From: Candidatus Protoclostridium gallicola
GTDB lineage: Bacteria > Bacillota > Clostridia > Christensenellales > Pumilibacteraceae
Assembly (NCBI GenBank): GCA_904387375.1
Contig: CAJFLE010000008.1
Span: 62,001 to 126,000, forward strand
Direction of reading: 5' to 3'
Length of the DNA stretch: 64,000 bases
Under the pieces are notes generated by a model that saw only the letters and a program-made list of their open reading frames with translations, was not told the DNA's origin and searched no databases. Of this stretch, positions 1-7,618 are shown one piece after another. The position numbers were made by a program, and so were the translations under genes. Each line of letters opens with the position of its first letter. Positions within the stretch are counted from its first letter, which is position 1.

Positions 1-198
1 TATGGATTCTATCACTTCCATTTCCAGCCCCGCGCCGTCCGCCAGCGCTTTCAGGCGCGCCACGGACTCGTCGCTCCACGCCTCGCCGACCGGCACGTCG
101 TACACCGCGGTAACGACGCCGGTCATACCCGGAATCTGTCTGATATATGACAGAGGGATGTTGTCTTTTTCGCCGTACCATCTGAAAGTAAGTTTCAT
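1..198 (-). CDS. uxuA: Mannonate dehydratase, N-terminal part (runs off window)
   Basis: Only the first 66 codons are present. The start MKLTFRWYGEKDNIPLSYIR and the following RQIPGMTGVVTAVYDVP segment are the characteristic N-terminus of UxuA, which dehydrates D-mannonate to 2-keto-3-deoxygluconate in hexuronate catabolism. The ATG at 198 is preceded by GGAGG at a 6-nt spacing. The upstream neighbour on the same strand is a GPH-type transporter, so the pair fits uptake and breakdown of glucuronate or galacturonate. It has its own promoter carrying the same repeat pair as the transporter promoter. Confidence 0.93.
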   Translation of the reverse strand, partial: MKLTFRWYGEKDNIPLSYIRQIPGMTGVVTAVYDVPVGEAWSDESVARLKALADGAGLEMEVIESI

Positions 199-241
199 GT
201 TTATCCTCCGTTCGATTTCCGTATGAGCTTTTTGCAGTTAC

Positions 242-270
242 ATTGTATCACACCGCGACGGGTTTTGCAA
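242..270 (-). promoter_or_regulatory. Sigma-70-type promoter of uxuA
   Basis: Read on the minus strand: -35 TTGCAA (265-270), 17-bp spacer, -10 TACAAT (242-247). The 5' leader would be about 37 nt. An ATTGCA repeat starts at the upstream edge of the -35. Confidence 0.7.
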
Positions 271-297
271 TTGCAGAAACGTAACAAACATATTGCA
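270..297 (-). promoter_or_regulatory. Candidate AraC-type operator at uxuA (direct repeat)
   Basis: Two ATTGCA direct repeats (270-275 and 292-297) are 22 bp apart, two helical turns, and begin at the outer end of the -35. The same pair with the same spacing and the same position relative to the -35 lies at 2483-2510 before the transporter gene. The likely binder is the AraC-family protein encoded at 2578-3357 (inference). Confidence 0.6.
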
Positions 298-346
298 TTT
301 TTTGCTGTCTTTGAATGGGTCTGCGGCAGCGCAGTCAGATAAAGCA

Positions 347-385
347 GGCGGGAGGTCCGTCCGTTTCCGTCCGCGTCCTCCCGCC
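347..385 (-). terminator. Hairpin after the transporter gene
   Basis: GGCGGGAGG (347-355) pairs with CCTCCCGCC (377-385) around a 21-nt loop, about 35 nt past the transporter stop codon. On the minus strand it is followed only by TGCTTTATC, so it may be a weak terminator or a processing hairpin. Confidence 0.45.
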
Positions 386-417
386 CTATTCGAATGTGCC
401 TTGATTTATGCGCGCGG

Positions 418-2424
418 TCAGCCCGCAGGAGTCTCCGCGCCGTCCGGACCTGCGGATTCCTCCGTCTTCGGCAGGAATTCATCGGGTATGGGAATGGCGT
501 TTACCGACGGCTCGGCGACCTCGTTTTCATGCCGCGTGAACACTTTTTTATACAGCTTGTCGAAGAAGTTTTCTTTCTCGACGATGACCTCGCCCGTCTT
601 CTTGTTTATTCTCGGCTTTTTGACCGGAATGAACTCGGCGGGAACCTGGTCGATGGTCTTCCACGTTTCCATAGCCTGCTCGAGGCTCATGCCGCCCTCG
701 ATCGCCGCTTTTCTGACGGCGTTAACGGCCTGGATCTCTTCCAGCTTTTTGCCGGAAAGGCGGTATCTCGTCATGCAGAACGTCGTGATGAGCCAGGAAG
801 CCATGGGCAGCAGGCAGAAGCATATGATCGCCGACAGCTTCATGCCGTCCATGTACGGCGTGCCTTCGGTGGGCAGCGCGTTGAGGCCGGGCACTATGCC
901 GACGATGAATACGGTGAGCAGCAGCGTCTGCAGCGAGGAGATGAGTTTATCTATGAGCGAGAACAGCGTGCCCATGATGCCGGGCAGATACTTGCCGCTG
1001 CGGTAGGTCTCGTAGTCCGTGCAGTCGGCGACCATGGGGATGGTCATCTGATCGCAGCAGTTGAACGCGCCGTATCCGCAGCCGTAAAGAATTATGAATA
1101 TTATCGTATAGGCGTTTATCGTCAAGTGGAAACCGCCGTCCGTGGAGAACAGCGACAGGTGCGTCGCGGTGTTTGCCGGATCGTAGATACACAGCATTAT
1201 CAGCACGCCGACGTAGAACAGCAGCGCCAGCAGCGTGAACTGCGCGACTCCCCTCTTCTGGCCTTTCCGCCCCGATGTCTTGGAGCCCCATAAGAAGAAC
1301 AGCCCCATGAATATGAACGCGAGCACGTAGAACGGTATGTACAGTCCGTTGTAATCGCCCATCAGACAGCCGAACACGAGGAAGGCGACGGCGCCAGAGG
1401 TCGCGACGGTGGACGCGAGCTTGTTGAAGCCGGACGAGATGACGAGCCAGCGGATTTCGCGGTTGCTCTTGACGACGTTGACGTAGTCCCTGAACTTCGG
1501 GGATTCGGTCGTGACGCCCCAGTACTGCGGCTTGTCCTTCTCGCTGATGGCGGCGACGGCCATTATCGTGTATATTGCGGACACGATGATGACGAACGGC
1601 ACCATGATGTTATAGAACGTAGGGCCGTACGCCGCGCCGTAGTTGTACGCGTACAGCGTATTCGGGTCGAGATTGAGCGCCGTCAGTTTTGATATCAGCA
1701 CATCGTTGCCTCCGGCGCTCTGCAGACCATTGAGAATCTGGCTGATCGTCTGACCGCCTTCTTCCGCCTCGTACACGAGCAGACCTTTTTCGCAGATCGC
1801 CTCGTTGGTAAGGATACCGCCTGCCATGACGTTGACGAGCACGATGGAGCCGAGCTGACCGATCATGTTCCAGATCATGAACTGGCTGCGCTGCTTGGGG
1901 TCGTTGGTAAGGCAGGTCTGTCCGGCCTTGGTGCACGCGCACTGACAGGTATAGCCGAGGACGTATATTATGTACGCGACTATGTATATCACCCAGCGGA
2001 GCGCGGCAACGCTGTCGGGCAGGCCGCGGAAGAACACCATCATGATCAGCACGGACAGCGCGAGCATGACGTTGCCTATGACCATAAACGGTCTGAACTT
2101 GCCGAACCGGCTGCGCGTCTTGTCCATTATTCCGCCTAAAACGGGGTCGGTAATGCCGTCGAACACGCGCATGAGCGGAACGAATACCGCAGTGAACGCG
2201 CTTACTCCGAGCATGAGCGCGGCGTTGACGATGACGCCCGCGAGTGCGGCGCCCGTGCTGCCGGTCAGGTACATGATCGCGAAGTAAGTGAAATAACTGT
2301 AGAAAGCGAAGTAGACGTTGGTCGCCGCGTTGTTGAACGGGAACAGCGCCACCTGCCACTGCTTGGCGCGGTTGAGACCGCGGCCTTCGTCTTCCGACGA
2401 AACTGTAGCTGCTTCTGAAGCCAT
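418..2424 (-). CDS. MFS transporter of the GPH (glycoside-pentoside-hexuronide) family
   Basis: 668 residues. After a short leader the protein shows about 12 hydrophobic segments with GPH-type features, including AKQWQVALFPFNNAAT near the N-terminus, FDGITDPVLGGIMDKTRSR in the first cytoplasmic loop and GYGAFNCCDQMTIPMVADC in the second half. GPH proteins are cation symporters for glycosides or uronates. The ATG at 2424 is preferred over the adjacent ATG at 2427 because GGAGG lies 6 nt upstream. The family is usually about 450-500 residues; here a hydrophilic cytoplasmic tail of roughly 100 residues (INKKTGEVIVEKENFFDKL and on) is added. The gene lies upstream of uxuA on the same strand, which suggests a hexuronate substrate. 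Confidence 0.88.
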   Translation of the reverse strand: MASEAATVSSEDEGRGLNRAKQWQVALFPFNNAATNVYFAFYSYFTYFAIMYLTGSTGAALAGVIVNAALMLGVSAFTAVFVPLMRVFDGITDPVLGGIMDKTRSRFGKFRPFMVIGNVMLALSVLIMMVFFRGLPDSVAALRWVIYIVAYIIYVLGYTCQCACTKAGQTCLTNDPKQRSQFMIWNMIGQLGSIVLVNVMAGGILTNEAICEKGLLVYEAEEGGQTISQILNGLQSAGGNDVLISKLTALNLDPNTLYAYNYGAAYGPTFYNIMVPFVIIVSAIYTIMAVAAISEKDKPQYWGVTTESPKFRDYVNVVKSNREIRWLVISSGFNKLASTVATSGAVAFLVFGCLMGDYNGLYIPFYVLAFIFMGLFFLWGSKTSGRKGQKRGVAQFTLLALLFYVGVLIMLCIYDPANTATHLSLFSTDGGFHLTINAYTIIFIILYGCGYGAFNCCDQMTIPMVADCTDYETYRSGKYLPGIMGTLFSLIDKLISSLQTLLLTVFIVGIVPGLNALPTEGTPYMDGMKLSAIICFCLLPMASWLITTFCMTRYRLSGKKLEEIQAVNAVRKAAIEGGMSLEQAMETWKTIDQVPAEFIPVKKPRINKKTGEVIVEKENFFDKLYKKVFTRHENEVAEPSVNAIPIPDEFLPKTEESAGPDGAETPAG

Positions 2425-2454
2425 CATATTCCTCCATAGAATCGAATTTACTTC

Positions 2455-2483
2455 ATTGTAGCACACAAACGGCCAACTATCAA
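2455..2483 (-). promoter_or_regulatory. Promoter of the GPH transporter gene
   Basis: Minus strand: -35 TTGATA (2478-2483), 17-bp spacer, -10 TACAAT (2455-2460). It lies back to back with the AraC-gene promoter. Confidence 0.75.
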
Positions 2484-2510
2484 TTGCATTTTTTTTCAAA
2501 ATATATTGCA
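2483..2510 (-). promoter_or_regulatory. Candidate AraC-type operator at the transporter promoter
   Basis: ATTGCA occurs at 2483-2488 and 2505-2510, 22 bp apart, with T-rich flanks. The layout matches the uxuA copy exactly. The distal copy overlaps the -35 of the divergent regulator gene, so the same protein could also control its own expression. Confidence 0.6.
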
Positions 2511-2534
2511 TTTTTTATTCCGATGTGTTATTAT
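2506..2534 (+). promoter_or_regulatory. Promoter of the AraC-family regulator gene
   Basis: -35 TTGCAT (2506-2511), 17-bp spacer, -10 TATTAT (2529-2534). The -35 overlaps the distal ATTGCA repeat. Confidence 0.65.
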
Positions 2535-2577
2535 ATGCATAAGAGAGCCGTTTCCGGCCCTCGAAGGGGAAATGAAA

Positions 2578-3357
2578 ATGTTCAGTTACGTCACAGACGC
2601 CCTGGATTTCGCGCACAAGTTCGACAAGCGGCCGCAGCCGGCTCCCGACTACGAAAAGCACTATCACGATTTTTTCGAGATACTTTATTTCGTAAGCGGC
2701 GACGCCAACTTCACCGTGGAGGATCGGATCTATAAGCTGCGCCCGGGCGACATAGTATTCATACAGCCGGGAGAACATCACTACGTCACGTTCAATCCCG
2801 ACGCAAGCTACGAGCGCTACGTGCTCAAATTCCGCGAGAGCGAACTGCCCAAATACATGTTCAGACGCATTCAGAGCCGCGCGACGTTCTATACGGCGAC
2901 CGACGAGATGAACGTGCTGTTCGCCGGGCTGGACAAGCTGTACGAACGCTTTGCAGGTTCCGATCTCGACCTCATGTTCACGTGCAGGCTGCTCGAGCTC
3001 ATGACGCTGCTGTGCCTGGAACCGGAAACGAACAAGGACGCGGTGCACGACAGCACGATCACGCAGATAATAAACTACATAAGCGAGAACATACGAGATC
3101 AGATCACGCTGTCCAAAATCTGCGAACATTTCCACTTCTCGCAGTCTTACATAAGCAATAAGTTCAGCCGGCACATGAAGGTGTCCGTCATATCTTATGT
3201 ACGCACGAAAAAGATCATGGCCGCCCACCGCGAGATACTGCGCGGAGAAAAAGCCACGGACGTTGCGGAGCGTTTCGGATTCACCGACTATTCCACATTT
3301 TACAGAGCGTACATGAAAGTCATGGGGTTCCCTCCCAGTTCCAAACAAACGCCGTAA
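2578..3357 (+). CDS. AraC-family transcriptional regulator
   Basis: 259 residues. The N-terminal half looks like a cupin sensor domain (HYHDFFEILYFVSGDANF, then LRPGDIVFIQPGEHHYVTF). The C-terminal 100 residues form an AraC-type double helix-turn-helix (ITLSKICEHFHFSQSYISNK, then DVAERFGFTDYSTFYRAYMK). The ATG at 2578 is chosen because AAGGGGA ends 7 nt upstream; an ATG at 2572 is too close. It is divergent from the GPH transporter, and the shared intergenic region carries a repeat pair also found before uxuA, so it probably activates hexuronate genes. Confidence 0.9.
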   Translation: MFSYVTDALDFAHKFDKRPQPAPDYEKHYHDFFEILYFVSGDANFTVEDRIYKLRPGDIVFIQPGEHHYVTFNPDASYERYVLKFRESELPKYMFRRIQSRATFYTATDEMNVLFAGLDKLYERFAGSDLDLMFTCRLLELMTLLCLEPETNKDAVHDSTITQIINYISENIRDQITLSKICEHFHFSQSYISNKFSRHMKVSVISYVRTKKIMAAHREILRGEKATDVAERFGFTDYSTFYRAYMKVMGFPPSSKQTP

Positions 3358-3365
3358 CGAAAAGA

Positions 3366-3393
3366 CCGCCGCGGGCAGCGATGCCCGCGGCGG
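3366..3393. terminator. Bidirectional terminator between convergent genes
   Basis: CCGCCGCGGGC (3366-3376) and GCCCGCGGCGG (3383-3393) form an 11-bp stem with a 6-nt loop between the AraC gene and the DUF1540 gene, followed by a moderately T-rich run on the plus strand. Confidence 0.75.
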
Positions 3394-3409
3394 TTCGGTT
3401 TATGAAGGT

Positions 3410-3712
3410 TTATTCTCTCACGAAGGTCAGGCAGGCGGCGCCGCCGTTTCCGCGGCTCATCACCGTAATGCCGCCGGCGCGGCATGTCCCGTCCAGGTTG
3501 TATATGCACCTGGCCGCGCAGCCGACCGCGGTATCCACGCTGTAATTGGCGGGAATGAAATCGCTCGCGGCCTCGAACTGTACCCGGCGTTTCGTTTCGT
3601 CCGGCGAATACGTCGTGCAGTCCGTCCCCGCGCTTATGTTGATGCTCTTGCTGCAGCAGGAGTAACCTTTGTTGTACTTGCATTCTTTGAGTCCGCATTT
3701 AAGGTCTTTCAT
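3410..3712 (-). CDS. DUF1540-type cysteine-rich protein, two domains
   Basis: 100 residues. Two copies of a short cysteine module are visible: CGLKECKYNKGYSCCS with CTTY downstream, and CAARCIYNLDGTC with CLTF downstream. This matches DUF1540, a small Clostridia-typical domain presumed to bind metal; its function is unknown. The ATG at 3712 has CGGAGG about 6 nt upstream, so the nine extra upstream codons are excluded. It stands alone. Confidence 0.8.
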   Translation of the reverse strand: MKDLKCGLKECKYNKGYSCCSKSINISAGTDCTTYSPDETKRRVQFEAASDFIPANYSVDTAVGCAARCIYNLDGTCRAGGITVMSRGNGGAACLTFVRE

Positions 3713-3785
3713 AATTTTCCTCCGAAATAGATGTGTCACGATAATTATGTGCTTCCGGAAAGAAAATTATACCCGTATGCGCGGC

Positions 3786-5396
3786 TCAGACGTTAAAAAA
3801 CAACGATGCGTAATTGCCGTCCACTACCCCGGTGTCAACTTCTACGGGCGGCCGGTAGGACGAATAATAAAAGTCTATGCTGTACACGCCCTGCAAATCC
3901 AGCGATCTCGCCCAGCTTTTGAGCGCGTTATATTCGGTAAGATTGTCGATAACGAAATCGTACTCCGCGTTCTCGTATACGAACGTCGACGATTCGTAAT
4001 ATTTGTACGCCGCGCTCTCGCCCGCCGTGTACTGCGGCGAAGTATAGTTGACCGCGCTCTGATACGCTTCCGTCGCGGTATCAGACGTCATGAAATACTT
4101 GTGCGTCATGAACGAATATTCGGTGCCGTTTATCCCTATGCCGGTGTCGCCGAACGTGGCGTCCGCGACGTACCATTTGCCGTCCAGGAACACTTTGTTC
4201 CAGGCGTGGCCGTCGCCGGCGACGCGCACGCAGGGAATTCCTTCCATGCGGCACAGCAACACCATGGCCTTGGAGATGCCGTCGCACACCGCCCGGCCGC
4301 TGTCGAACACGCCTTCGAGGTAAAATGCTTCGTATTCGGCGGTCTCGGCTACGGTAATATCCGTTTCCTCGGCCTCGTCATACACCGTCTCGTCATAGCA
4401 TACGTGCATGATCAGCCACTCATAGATCGCGAGCGCCTTGCTCCGGTCGGACATGCCGTCCGCCACGATACGCGTCAGCACGTCCTCGGCTTTCAATAGA
4501 ATGCTTTCCGCCGCGCTGCCTTTCTCAGCCGCCGGCTCGGCGCCTATCATGGCGGCGTAGAACAGCTGGTTGCTCGTTTCGCAGGTCAGTACGGTGCGCG
4601 CGTCGTATATGGCAAATTCGTGCTCCCCGCCGCGTTCGGAATAACCCGCCGCCGCGATCTGCGTGAGCGCGTCCGTCGTGGAAGATACCTTAGACGCCTC
4701 ATCGGATGCGAGATCTTCGTAATTGATGAACAGTTTGACGCCGCCTTCCGTCTCCGACCATGCAAGTCCGACGTACGACGCGAAATACGCGTGGCGGTAA
4801 GCGTCCCGGATCTCGTCGGAGGCCGTGTCCGCATACGAATAATCGAGTTTCACGCTGATCGCTTCGCCCTGCGAAATATAGCGGTACTGCACGTACTCCA
4901 TATATGCGGTCAGTTCGTCGCGGCTGTTCAGGGTCACGGTGCTCCGCGTATTGTACGCGTTGTCGAATTTCTCGACGTACGGCATGAAGCCTCGCCACAT
5001 ATACGTCAGTTCATCCGACCACAGCCCGCCGCTGCCGCTCTCGACATAGCCCGTCGGTTCGTATTCCGTCCACTTGGCATACAGGGTTATATCGCCGCGC
5101 GCGTCGGCGGCTATGGACGTAATCCGCGAGCCTGAAAAATCCTCCGTTTCGTACCAGCCGTCGAACGCATAGCCGTCGCGCAGAGGTACGGACAGCACCG
5201 CCCCGGCGCCGGAAAAGTATATCTCCGGATTGCTTTCGCCTTCGGCATAATACGCCGCGCTGTCCGGGCTGTCGTTCATGACGTAGCTTATCGAGTATGA
5301 CCCGAACACGGAACAGCCTGACGGCAGAAGCACTGCCGCGGCCGTCAATACGGCCAGAATCACCGCCAGTAATTTTGTTTTTCTCCCAATCTTCAT
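3786..5396 (-). CDS. Surface lipoprotein with InlB-type repeat and transglutaminase-like domain
   Basis: 536 residues. A lipoprotein signal (KLLAVILAVLTAAAVLLPSGC) is followed by one InlB/Listeria-Bacteroides-type repeat (GYAFDGWYETEDFSG to ITLYAKW), a long middle region and a transglutaminase-like core near residues 365-420. The core has the expected order: Cys in RAVCDGISKAM, His in GDGHAWNKVF, Asp in WYVADATFGD. Extracellular transglutaminase-like domains are usually proteases or peptide cross-linkers; the substrate is unknown. The gene starts 24 nt after the ProB-like kinase gene and is probably cotranscribed with it. Confidence 0.82.
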   Translation of the reverse strand: MKIGRKTKLLAVILAVLTAAAVLLPSGCSVFGSYSISYVMNDSPDSAAYYAEGESNPEIYFSGAGAVLSVPLRDGYAFDGWYETEDFSGSRITSIAADARGDITLYAKWTEYEPTGYVESGSGGLWSDELTYMWRGFMPYVEKFDNAYNTRSTVTLNSRDELTAYMEYVQYRYISQGEAISVKLDYSYADTASDEIRDAYRHAYFASYVGLAWSETEGGVKLFINYEDLASDEASKVSSTTDALTQIAAAGYSERGGEHEFAIYDARTVLTCETSNQLFYAAMIGAEPAAEKGSAAESILLKAEDVLTRIVADGMSDRSKALAIYEWLIMHVCYDETVYDEAEETDITVAETAEYEAFYLEGVFDSGRAVCDGISKAMVLLCRMEGIPCVRVAGDGHAWNKVFLDGKWYVADATFGDTGIGINGTEYSFMTHKYFMTSDTATEAYQSAVNYTSPQYTAGESAAYKYYESSTFVYENAEYDFVIDNLTEYNALKSWARSLDLQGVYSIDFYYSSYRPPVEVDTGVVDGNYASLFFNV

Positions 5397-5420
5397 CCTA
5401 TCTTCTCCCTGTATGCGTTA

Positions 5421-6233
5421 TCAGCAGCCCTTTATGTACGTCCTCGGACTCTCGCCGCTGAGCACGTTGCGTATATCGTGATTGGCGCTGCCGATGATGA
5501 CTTCGATACCCGCGCGCACGCACGGTTTGATGTATTCGAGTTTGGCAAACGCTCCGTTCGCGCCCGCGCGGCTGGCGCCGCGGCAGTGCGTTTTGTATTC
5601 CTCGATTTTTGCCAGCACCTCCTCCTTCGTTCCGGTGATTTCGGTGATCAGCGAGGACGGGTCGTTGATGTCGAGGAATATTCCGTCGAGTTTCGTGAGA
5701 ATGAGCAGGGTCTTCGCCCCCGTCAGGCAGGCAATCTGCGCAGCGGTTTCGTCGTTATCCACCAGCTCGACGTGCTGCTTGCCGGCCTTGTCCAGAGCCG
5801 AAATCTCCATTTTCCGCAGTTCTTCCACAGCAACCGCGTCGTTGTAGTTGACTATAGGAACGGCGTCCTGCTTTGAGGCGCGTTCGAGCAACGACAGTAT
5901 GTGCGCGCGGTTGACCTCGTTGTTGAAGTGCGCATGCTCGACGAGCACCTGACGCACCGACAGACGGGGATCTATGAAACGGCGGTACGTTTCCATGAGT
6001 ATGGCCTGTCCCTGCGAGGAATAATCGGCCTTGCGTTCCTCCCCGCTGCCGTCGGCTTCACAGCCGTGGCGGCGTATATAATCGAGTCTGCCGATCTCCA
6101 CCGCGCCCGAAGTCACCCACACGGTGCCGGGGCGCAGCCAATGCCCGATCATGGCGAATTTGTTATAGTCGATATCTTTGTGTTTCTCGTCGATGAGCGC
6201 CATCGACCCTATTTTTCCTACAAGTTCAATCAT
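5421..6233 (-). CDS. Amino-acid-kinase-family protein, glutamate 5-kinase-like
   Basis: 270 residues covering one amino-acid-kinase fold. The N-terminus has the nucleotide-loop lysine context VGKIGS and the segment WVTSGAVEIGR. Further on PIVNYNDAVAVEE, LVDNDETAAQIACL and TLLILTKLDGIF match the order seen in ProB (glutamate 5-kinase). The PUA domain of many ProB proteins is absent and no proA gene is nearby, so the substrate is uncertain; other family members phosphorylate carbamate, aspartate or UMP. The ATG at 6233 has only AGG directly in front of it, so its initiation signal is weak. Confidence 0.7.
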   Translation of the reverse strand: MIELVGKIGSMALIDEKHKDIDYNKFAMIGHWLRPGTVWVTSGAVEIGRLDYIRRHGCEADGSGEERKADYSSQGQAILMETYRRFIDPRLSVRQVLVEHAHFNNEVNRAHILSLLERASKQDAVPIVNYNDAVAVEELRKMEISALDKAGKQHVELVDNDETAAQIACLTGAKTLLILTKLDGIFLDINDPSSLITEITGTKEEVLAKIEEYKTHCRGASRAGANGAFAKLEYIKPCVRAGIEVIIGSANHDIRNVLSGESPRTYIKGC

Positions 6234-6623
6234 CCTAATTCATTGCGCGGCACTAACGTTCGGCTTCGCCGCGCGCAATTTGTAGACGCGCCTGCGGGAT
6301 CTTTTGCGTTCTTTCGCGTGAAATCCCCCTTGCCGCCGTGAGGCAATCTTCGGGGACGTGCGGCTTCGCCGTACGGATTTCCCGCGAAATCTTCGCAAAA
6401 TCTTCCCGCATTCGCTACTTTCGTTTGTTTACTGTGAATTTTTTATATGGTATAAAACTTATTGTTTCCTTGTGAACCCGACATGGCAGCGAGTGCGAGC
6501 GGATTTTGTGTGCTCAGCGGTGCAAAATGCGTACGGCGTTTACGCCGGCGTCCCCGCCGCCTGCCTTACGGCGGCAAGGGGCATTTTGCGCCGATCAGCC
6601 CAAAAGCCGCCGCAATCGCGTCT
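6234..6623. other. 390-bp intergenic region with GC-rich palindromes
   Basis: No convincing gene is present. It contains short GGCTTCGCC-type hairpins around 6260 and 6362, a T-rich stretch near 6420-6470, and a well-formed three-helix element at 6522-6589 (listed separately). Confidence 0.5.
6522..6589 (-). ncRNA. Candidate structured RNA with a three-way junction
   Basis: An outer 9-bp helix (GCAAAATGC 6522-6530 with GCATTTTGC 6581-6589) encloses two hairpins: CGGCG-TTTA-CGCCG (6534-6547), and a 10-bp stem from CCCC plus GCCGCC (6552-6561) to GGCGGC plus GGGG (6570-6581, with an AA bulge; the last G is shared with the outer helix). The strand is not certain. It could be a leader element of the ProB-like gene, the 3' end of the 6624-7436 transcript, or a palindromic repeat. 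Confidence 0.35.
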
Positions 6624-7436
6624 TCACTTGCGCACGCCGACGGCGAGCGTTAGCGGTTGATTAAGCGTTTCGTCGAGCTCGGCGCATTTTTCGAGAAGGG
6701 TTTCCGGGAAATCGCCTGCGCGGATGACCCCGGAAAAGCCCGCCATCATTGTGCGGATGAGCGCGGCGTCGCGCTTTTTCACGCTGTCGACAAGTCCGGT
6801 GGCAACGGTGTACAGATCGCGTTTTTCGCCTGGCGACGGATTTTCCGCAGCGGCGGCATCGCAGATGTCGGCGATGCGCTCGATGATATCGGCTGCCGCC
6901 TCGTCGGGAAGATCCGCTTTCGGCGCTGCGGGCTTGGGTTCGGGAACCGGTTCCGCGGCCTTGACCGGTTCGGATGTAGGCGCGGTGTCGGCGGCGCCGT
7001 TCAATTCTTCGAGCACCGCGTTTTTCAGCGGGAGCACGAGGCTGTGAGCAAACAGCGAGAACGAAAAATTCACTCCGTTAGACGACCAGTAGTACTCGTC
7101 GAGGAAATCCTGCAGCGCCACTGCGCGTATGTCGAACGCGTACAGCAGATTTATCGCGAAAGCGATGAGATCCCTTCGCCCCACGGGCGGCAGCAGCGTG
7201 AAGCGTCTGCCCGTCTTTATCCGCGCGCCTGCCAGTGCCGCGCGGAAGTCGAATCCCTTGGCGGCGTCGGCCACGACGCGCTGCAATTTCGACGACGTGG
7301 CGACTGTCATGAGCAGTTCGCTTATACGGCGTTCCGCCATAATGAATTTGACGTTCGCCATATCGTCGCATATCTGCGCGAACTCCTTGACAGGCTTATC
7401 GCCGTCGTCTATGTATTTGTTTATATCGGATATCAT
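6624..7436 (-). CDS. Conserved-looking hypothetical protein with proline-rich linker
   Basis: 270 residues, no recognised family. Residues 1-150 are predicted helical (RRISELLMTVATSSKLQRVV, GRRDLIAFAINLLYAFDIRA). A linker of roughly 25 residues rich in Pro, Glu and Ala (EPVKAAEPVPEPKPAAPKA) leads to a second helical domain. There is no signal peptide or membrane segment, so it is probably cytoplasmic. AAGGAAG precedes the ATG and a consensus promoter lies upstream. Monocistronic. Confidence 0.7.
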   Translation of the reverse strand: MISDINKYIDDGDKPVKEFAQICDDMANVKFIMAERRISELLMTVATSSKLQRVVADAAKGFDFRAALAGARIKTGRRFTLLPPVGRRDLIAFAINLLYAFDIRAVALQDFLDEYYWSSNGVNFSFSLFAHSLVLPLKNAVLEELNGAADTAPTSEPVKAAEPVPEPKPAAPKADLPDEAAADIIERIADICDAAAAENPSPGEKRDLYTVATGLVDSVKKRDAALIRTMMAGFSGVIRAGDFPETLLEKCAELDETLNQPLTLAVGVRK

Positions 7437-7471
7437 AGACCGCTTCCTTCTTTCGATTTGCTTCCGAGTAA

Positions 7472-7501
7472 ATTATAGCAGTTTCGCCCCGCAAATGTCA
7501 A
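7472..7501 (-). promoter_or_regulatory. Promoter of the 6624-7436 gene
   Basis: Minus strand: -35 TTGACA (7496-7501), 18-bp spacer, -10 TATAAT (7472-7477). Confidence 0.75.
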
Positions 7502-7520
7502 CGGAATGGAAAAAATAAAA

Positions 7521-7553
7521 GCGTATCCGCGGCAGTTATGACCGCGGATACGC
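7521..7553 (-). terminator. Strong hairpin in a divergent intergenic region
   Basis: GCGTATCCGCGG (7521-7532) pairs perfectly with CCGCGGATACGC (7542-7553). On the minus strand it is followed by TTTTATTTTTT, the form of an intrinsic terminator, although no minus-strand gene lies immediately upstream of it. Confidence 0.65.
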
Positions 7554-7581
7554 ACGAATCAGGTCGAATCGGCATCCGCCC

Positions 7582-7611
7582 TTGACATACGCAGGGCGTA
7601 TGTGATACAAT
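7582..7611 (+). promoter_or_regulatory. Promoter of panE, positioned for a leaderless mRNA
   Basis: -35 TTGACA (7582-7587), 18-bp spacer, -10 TACAAT (7606-7611). The ATG begins at 7619, seven bases after the -10, where transcription itself should start. Confidence 0.75.
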
Positions 7612-7618
7612 GCGGGCG

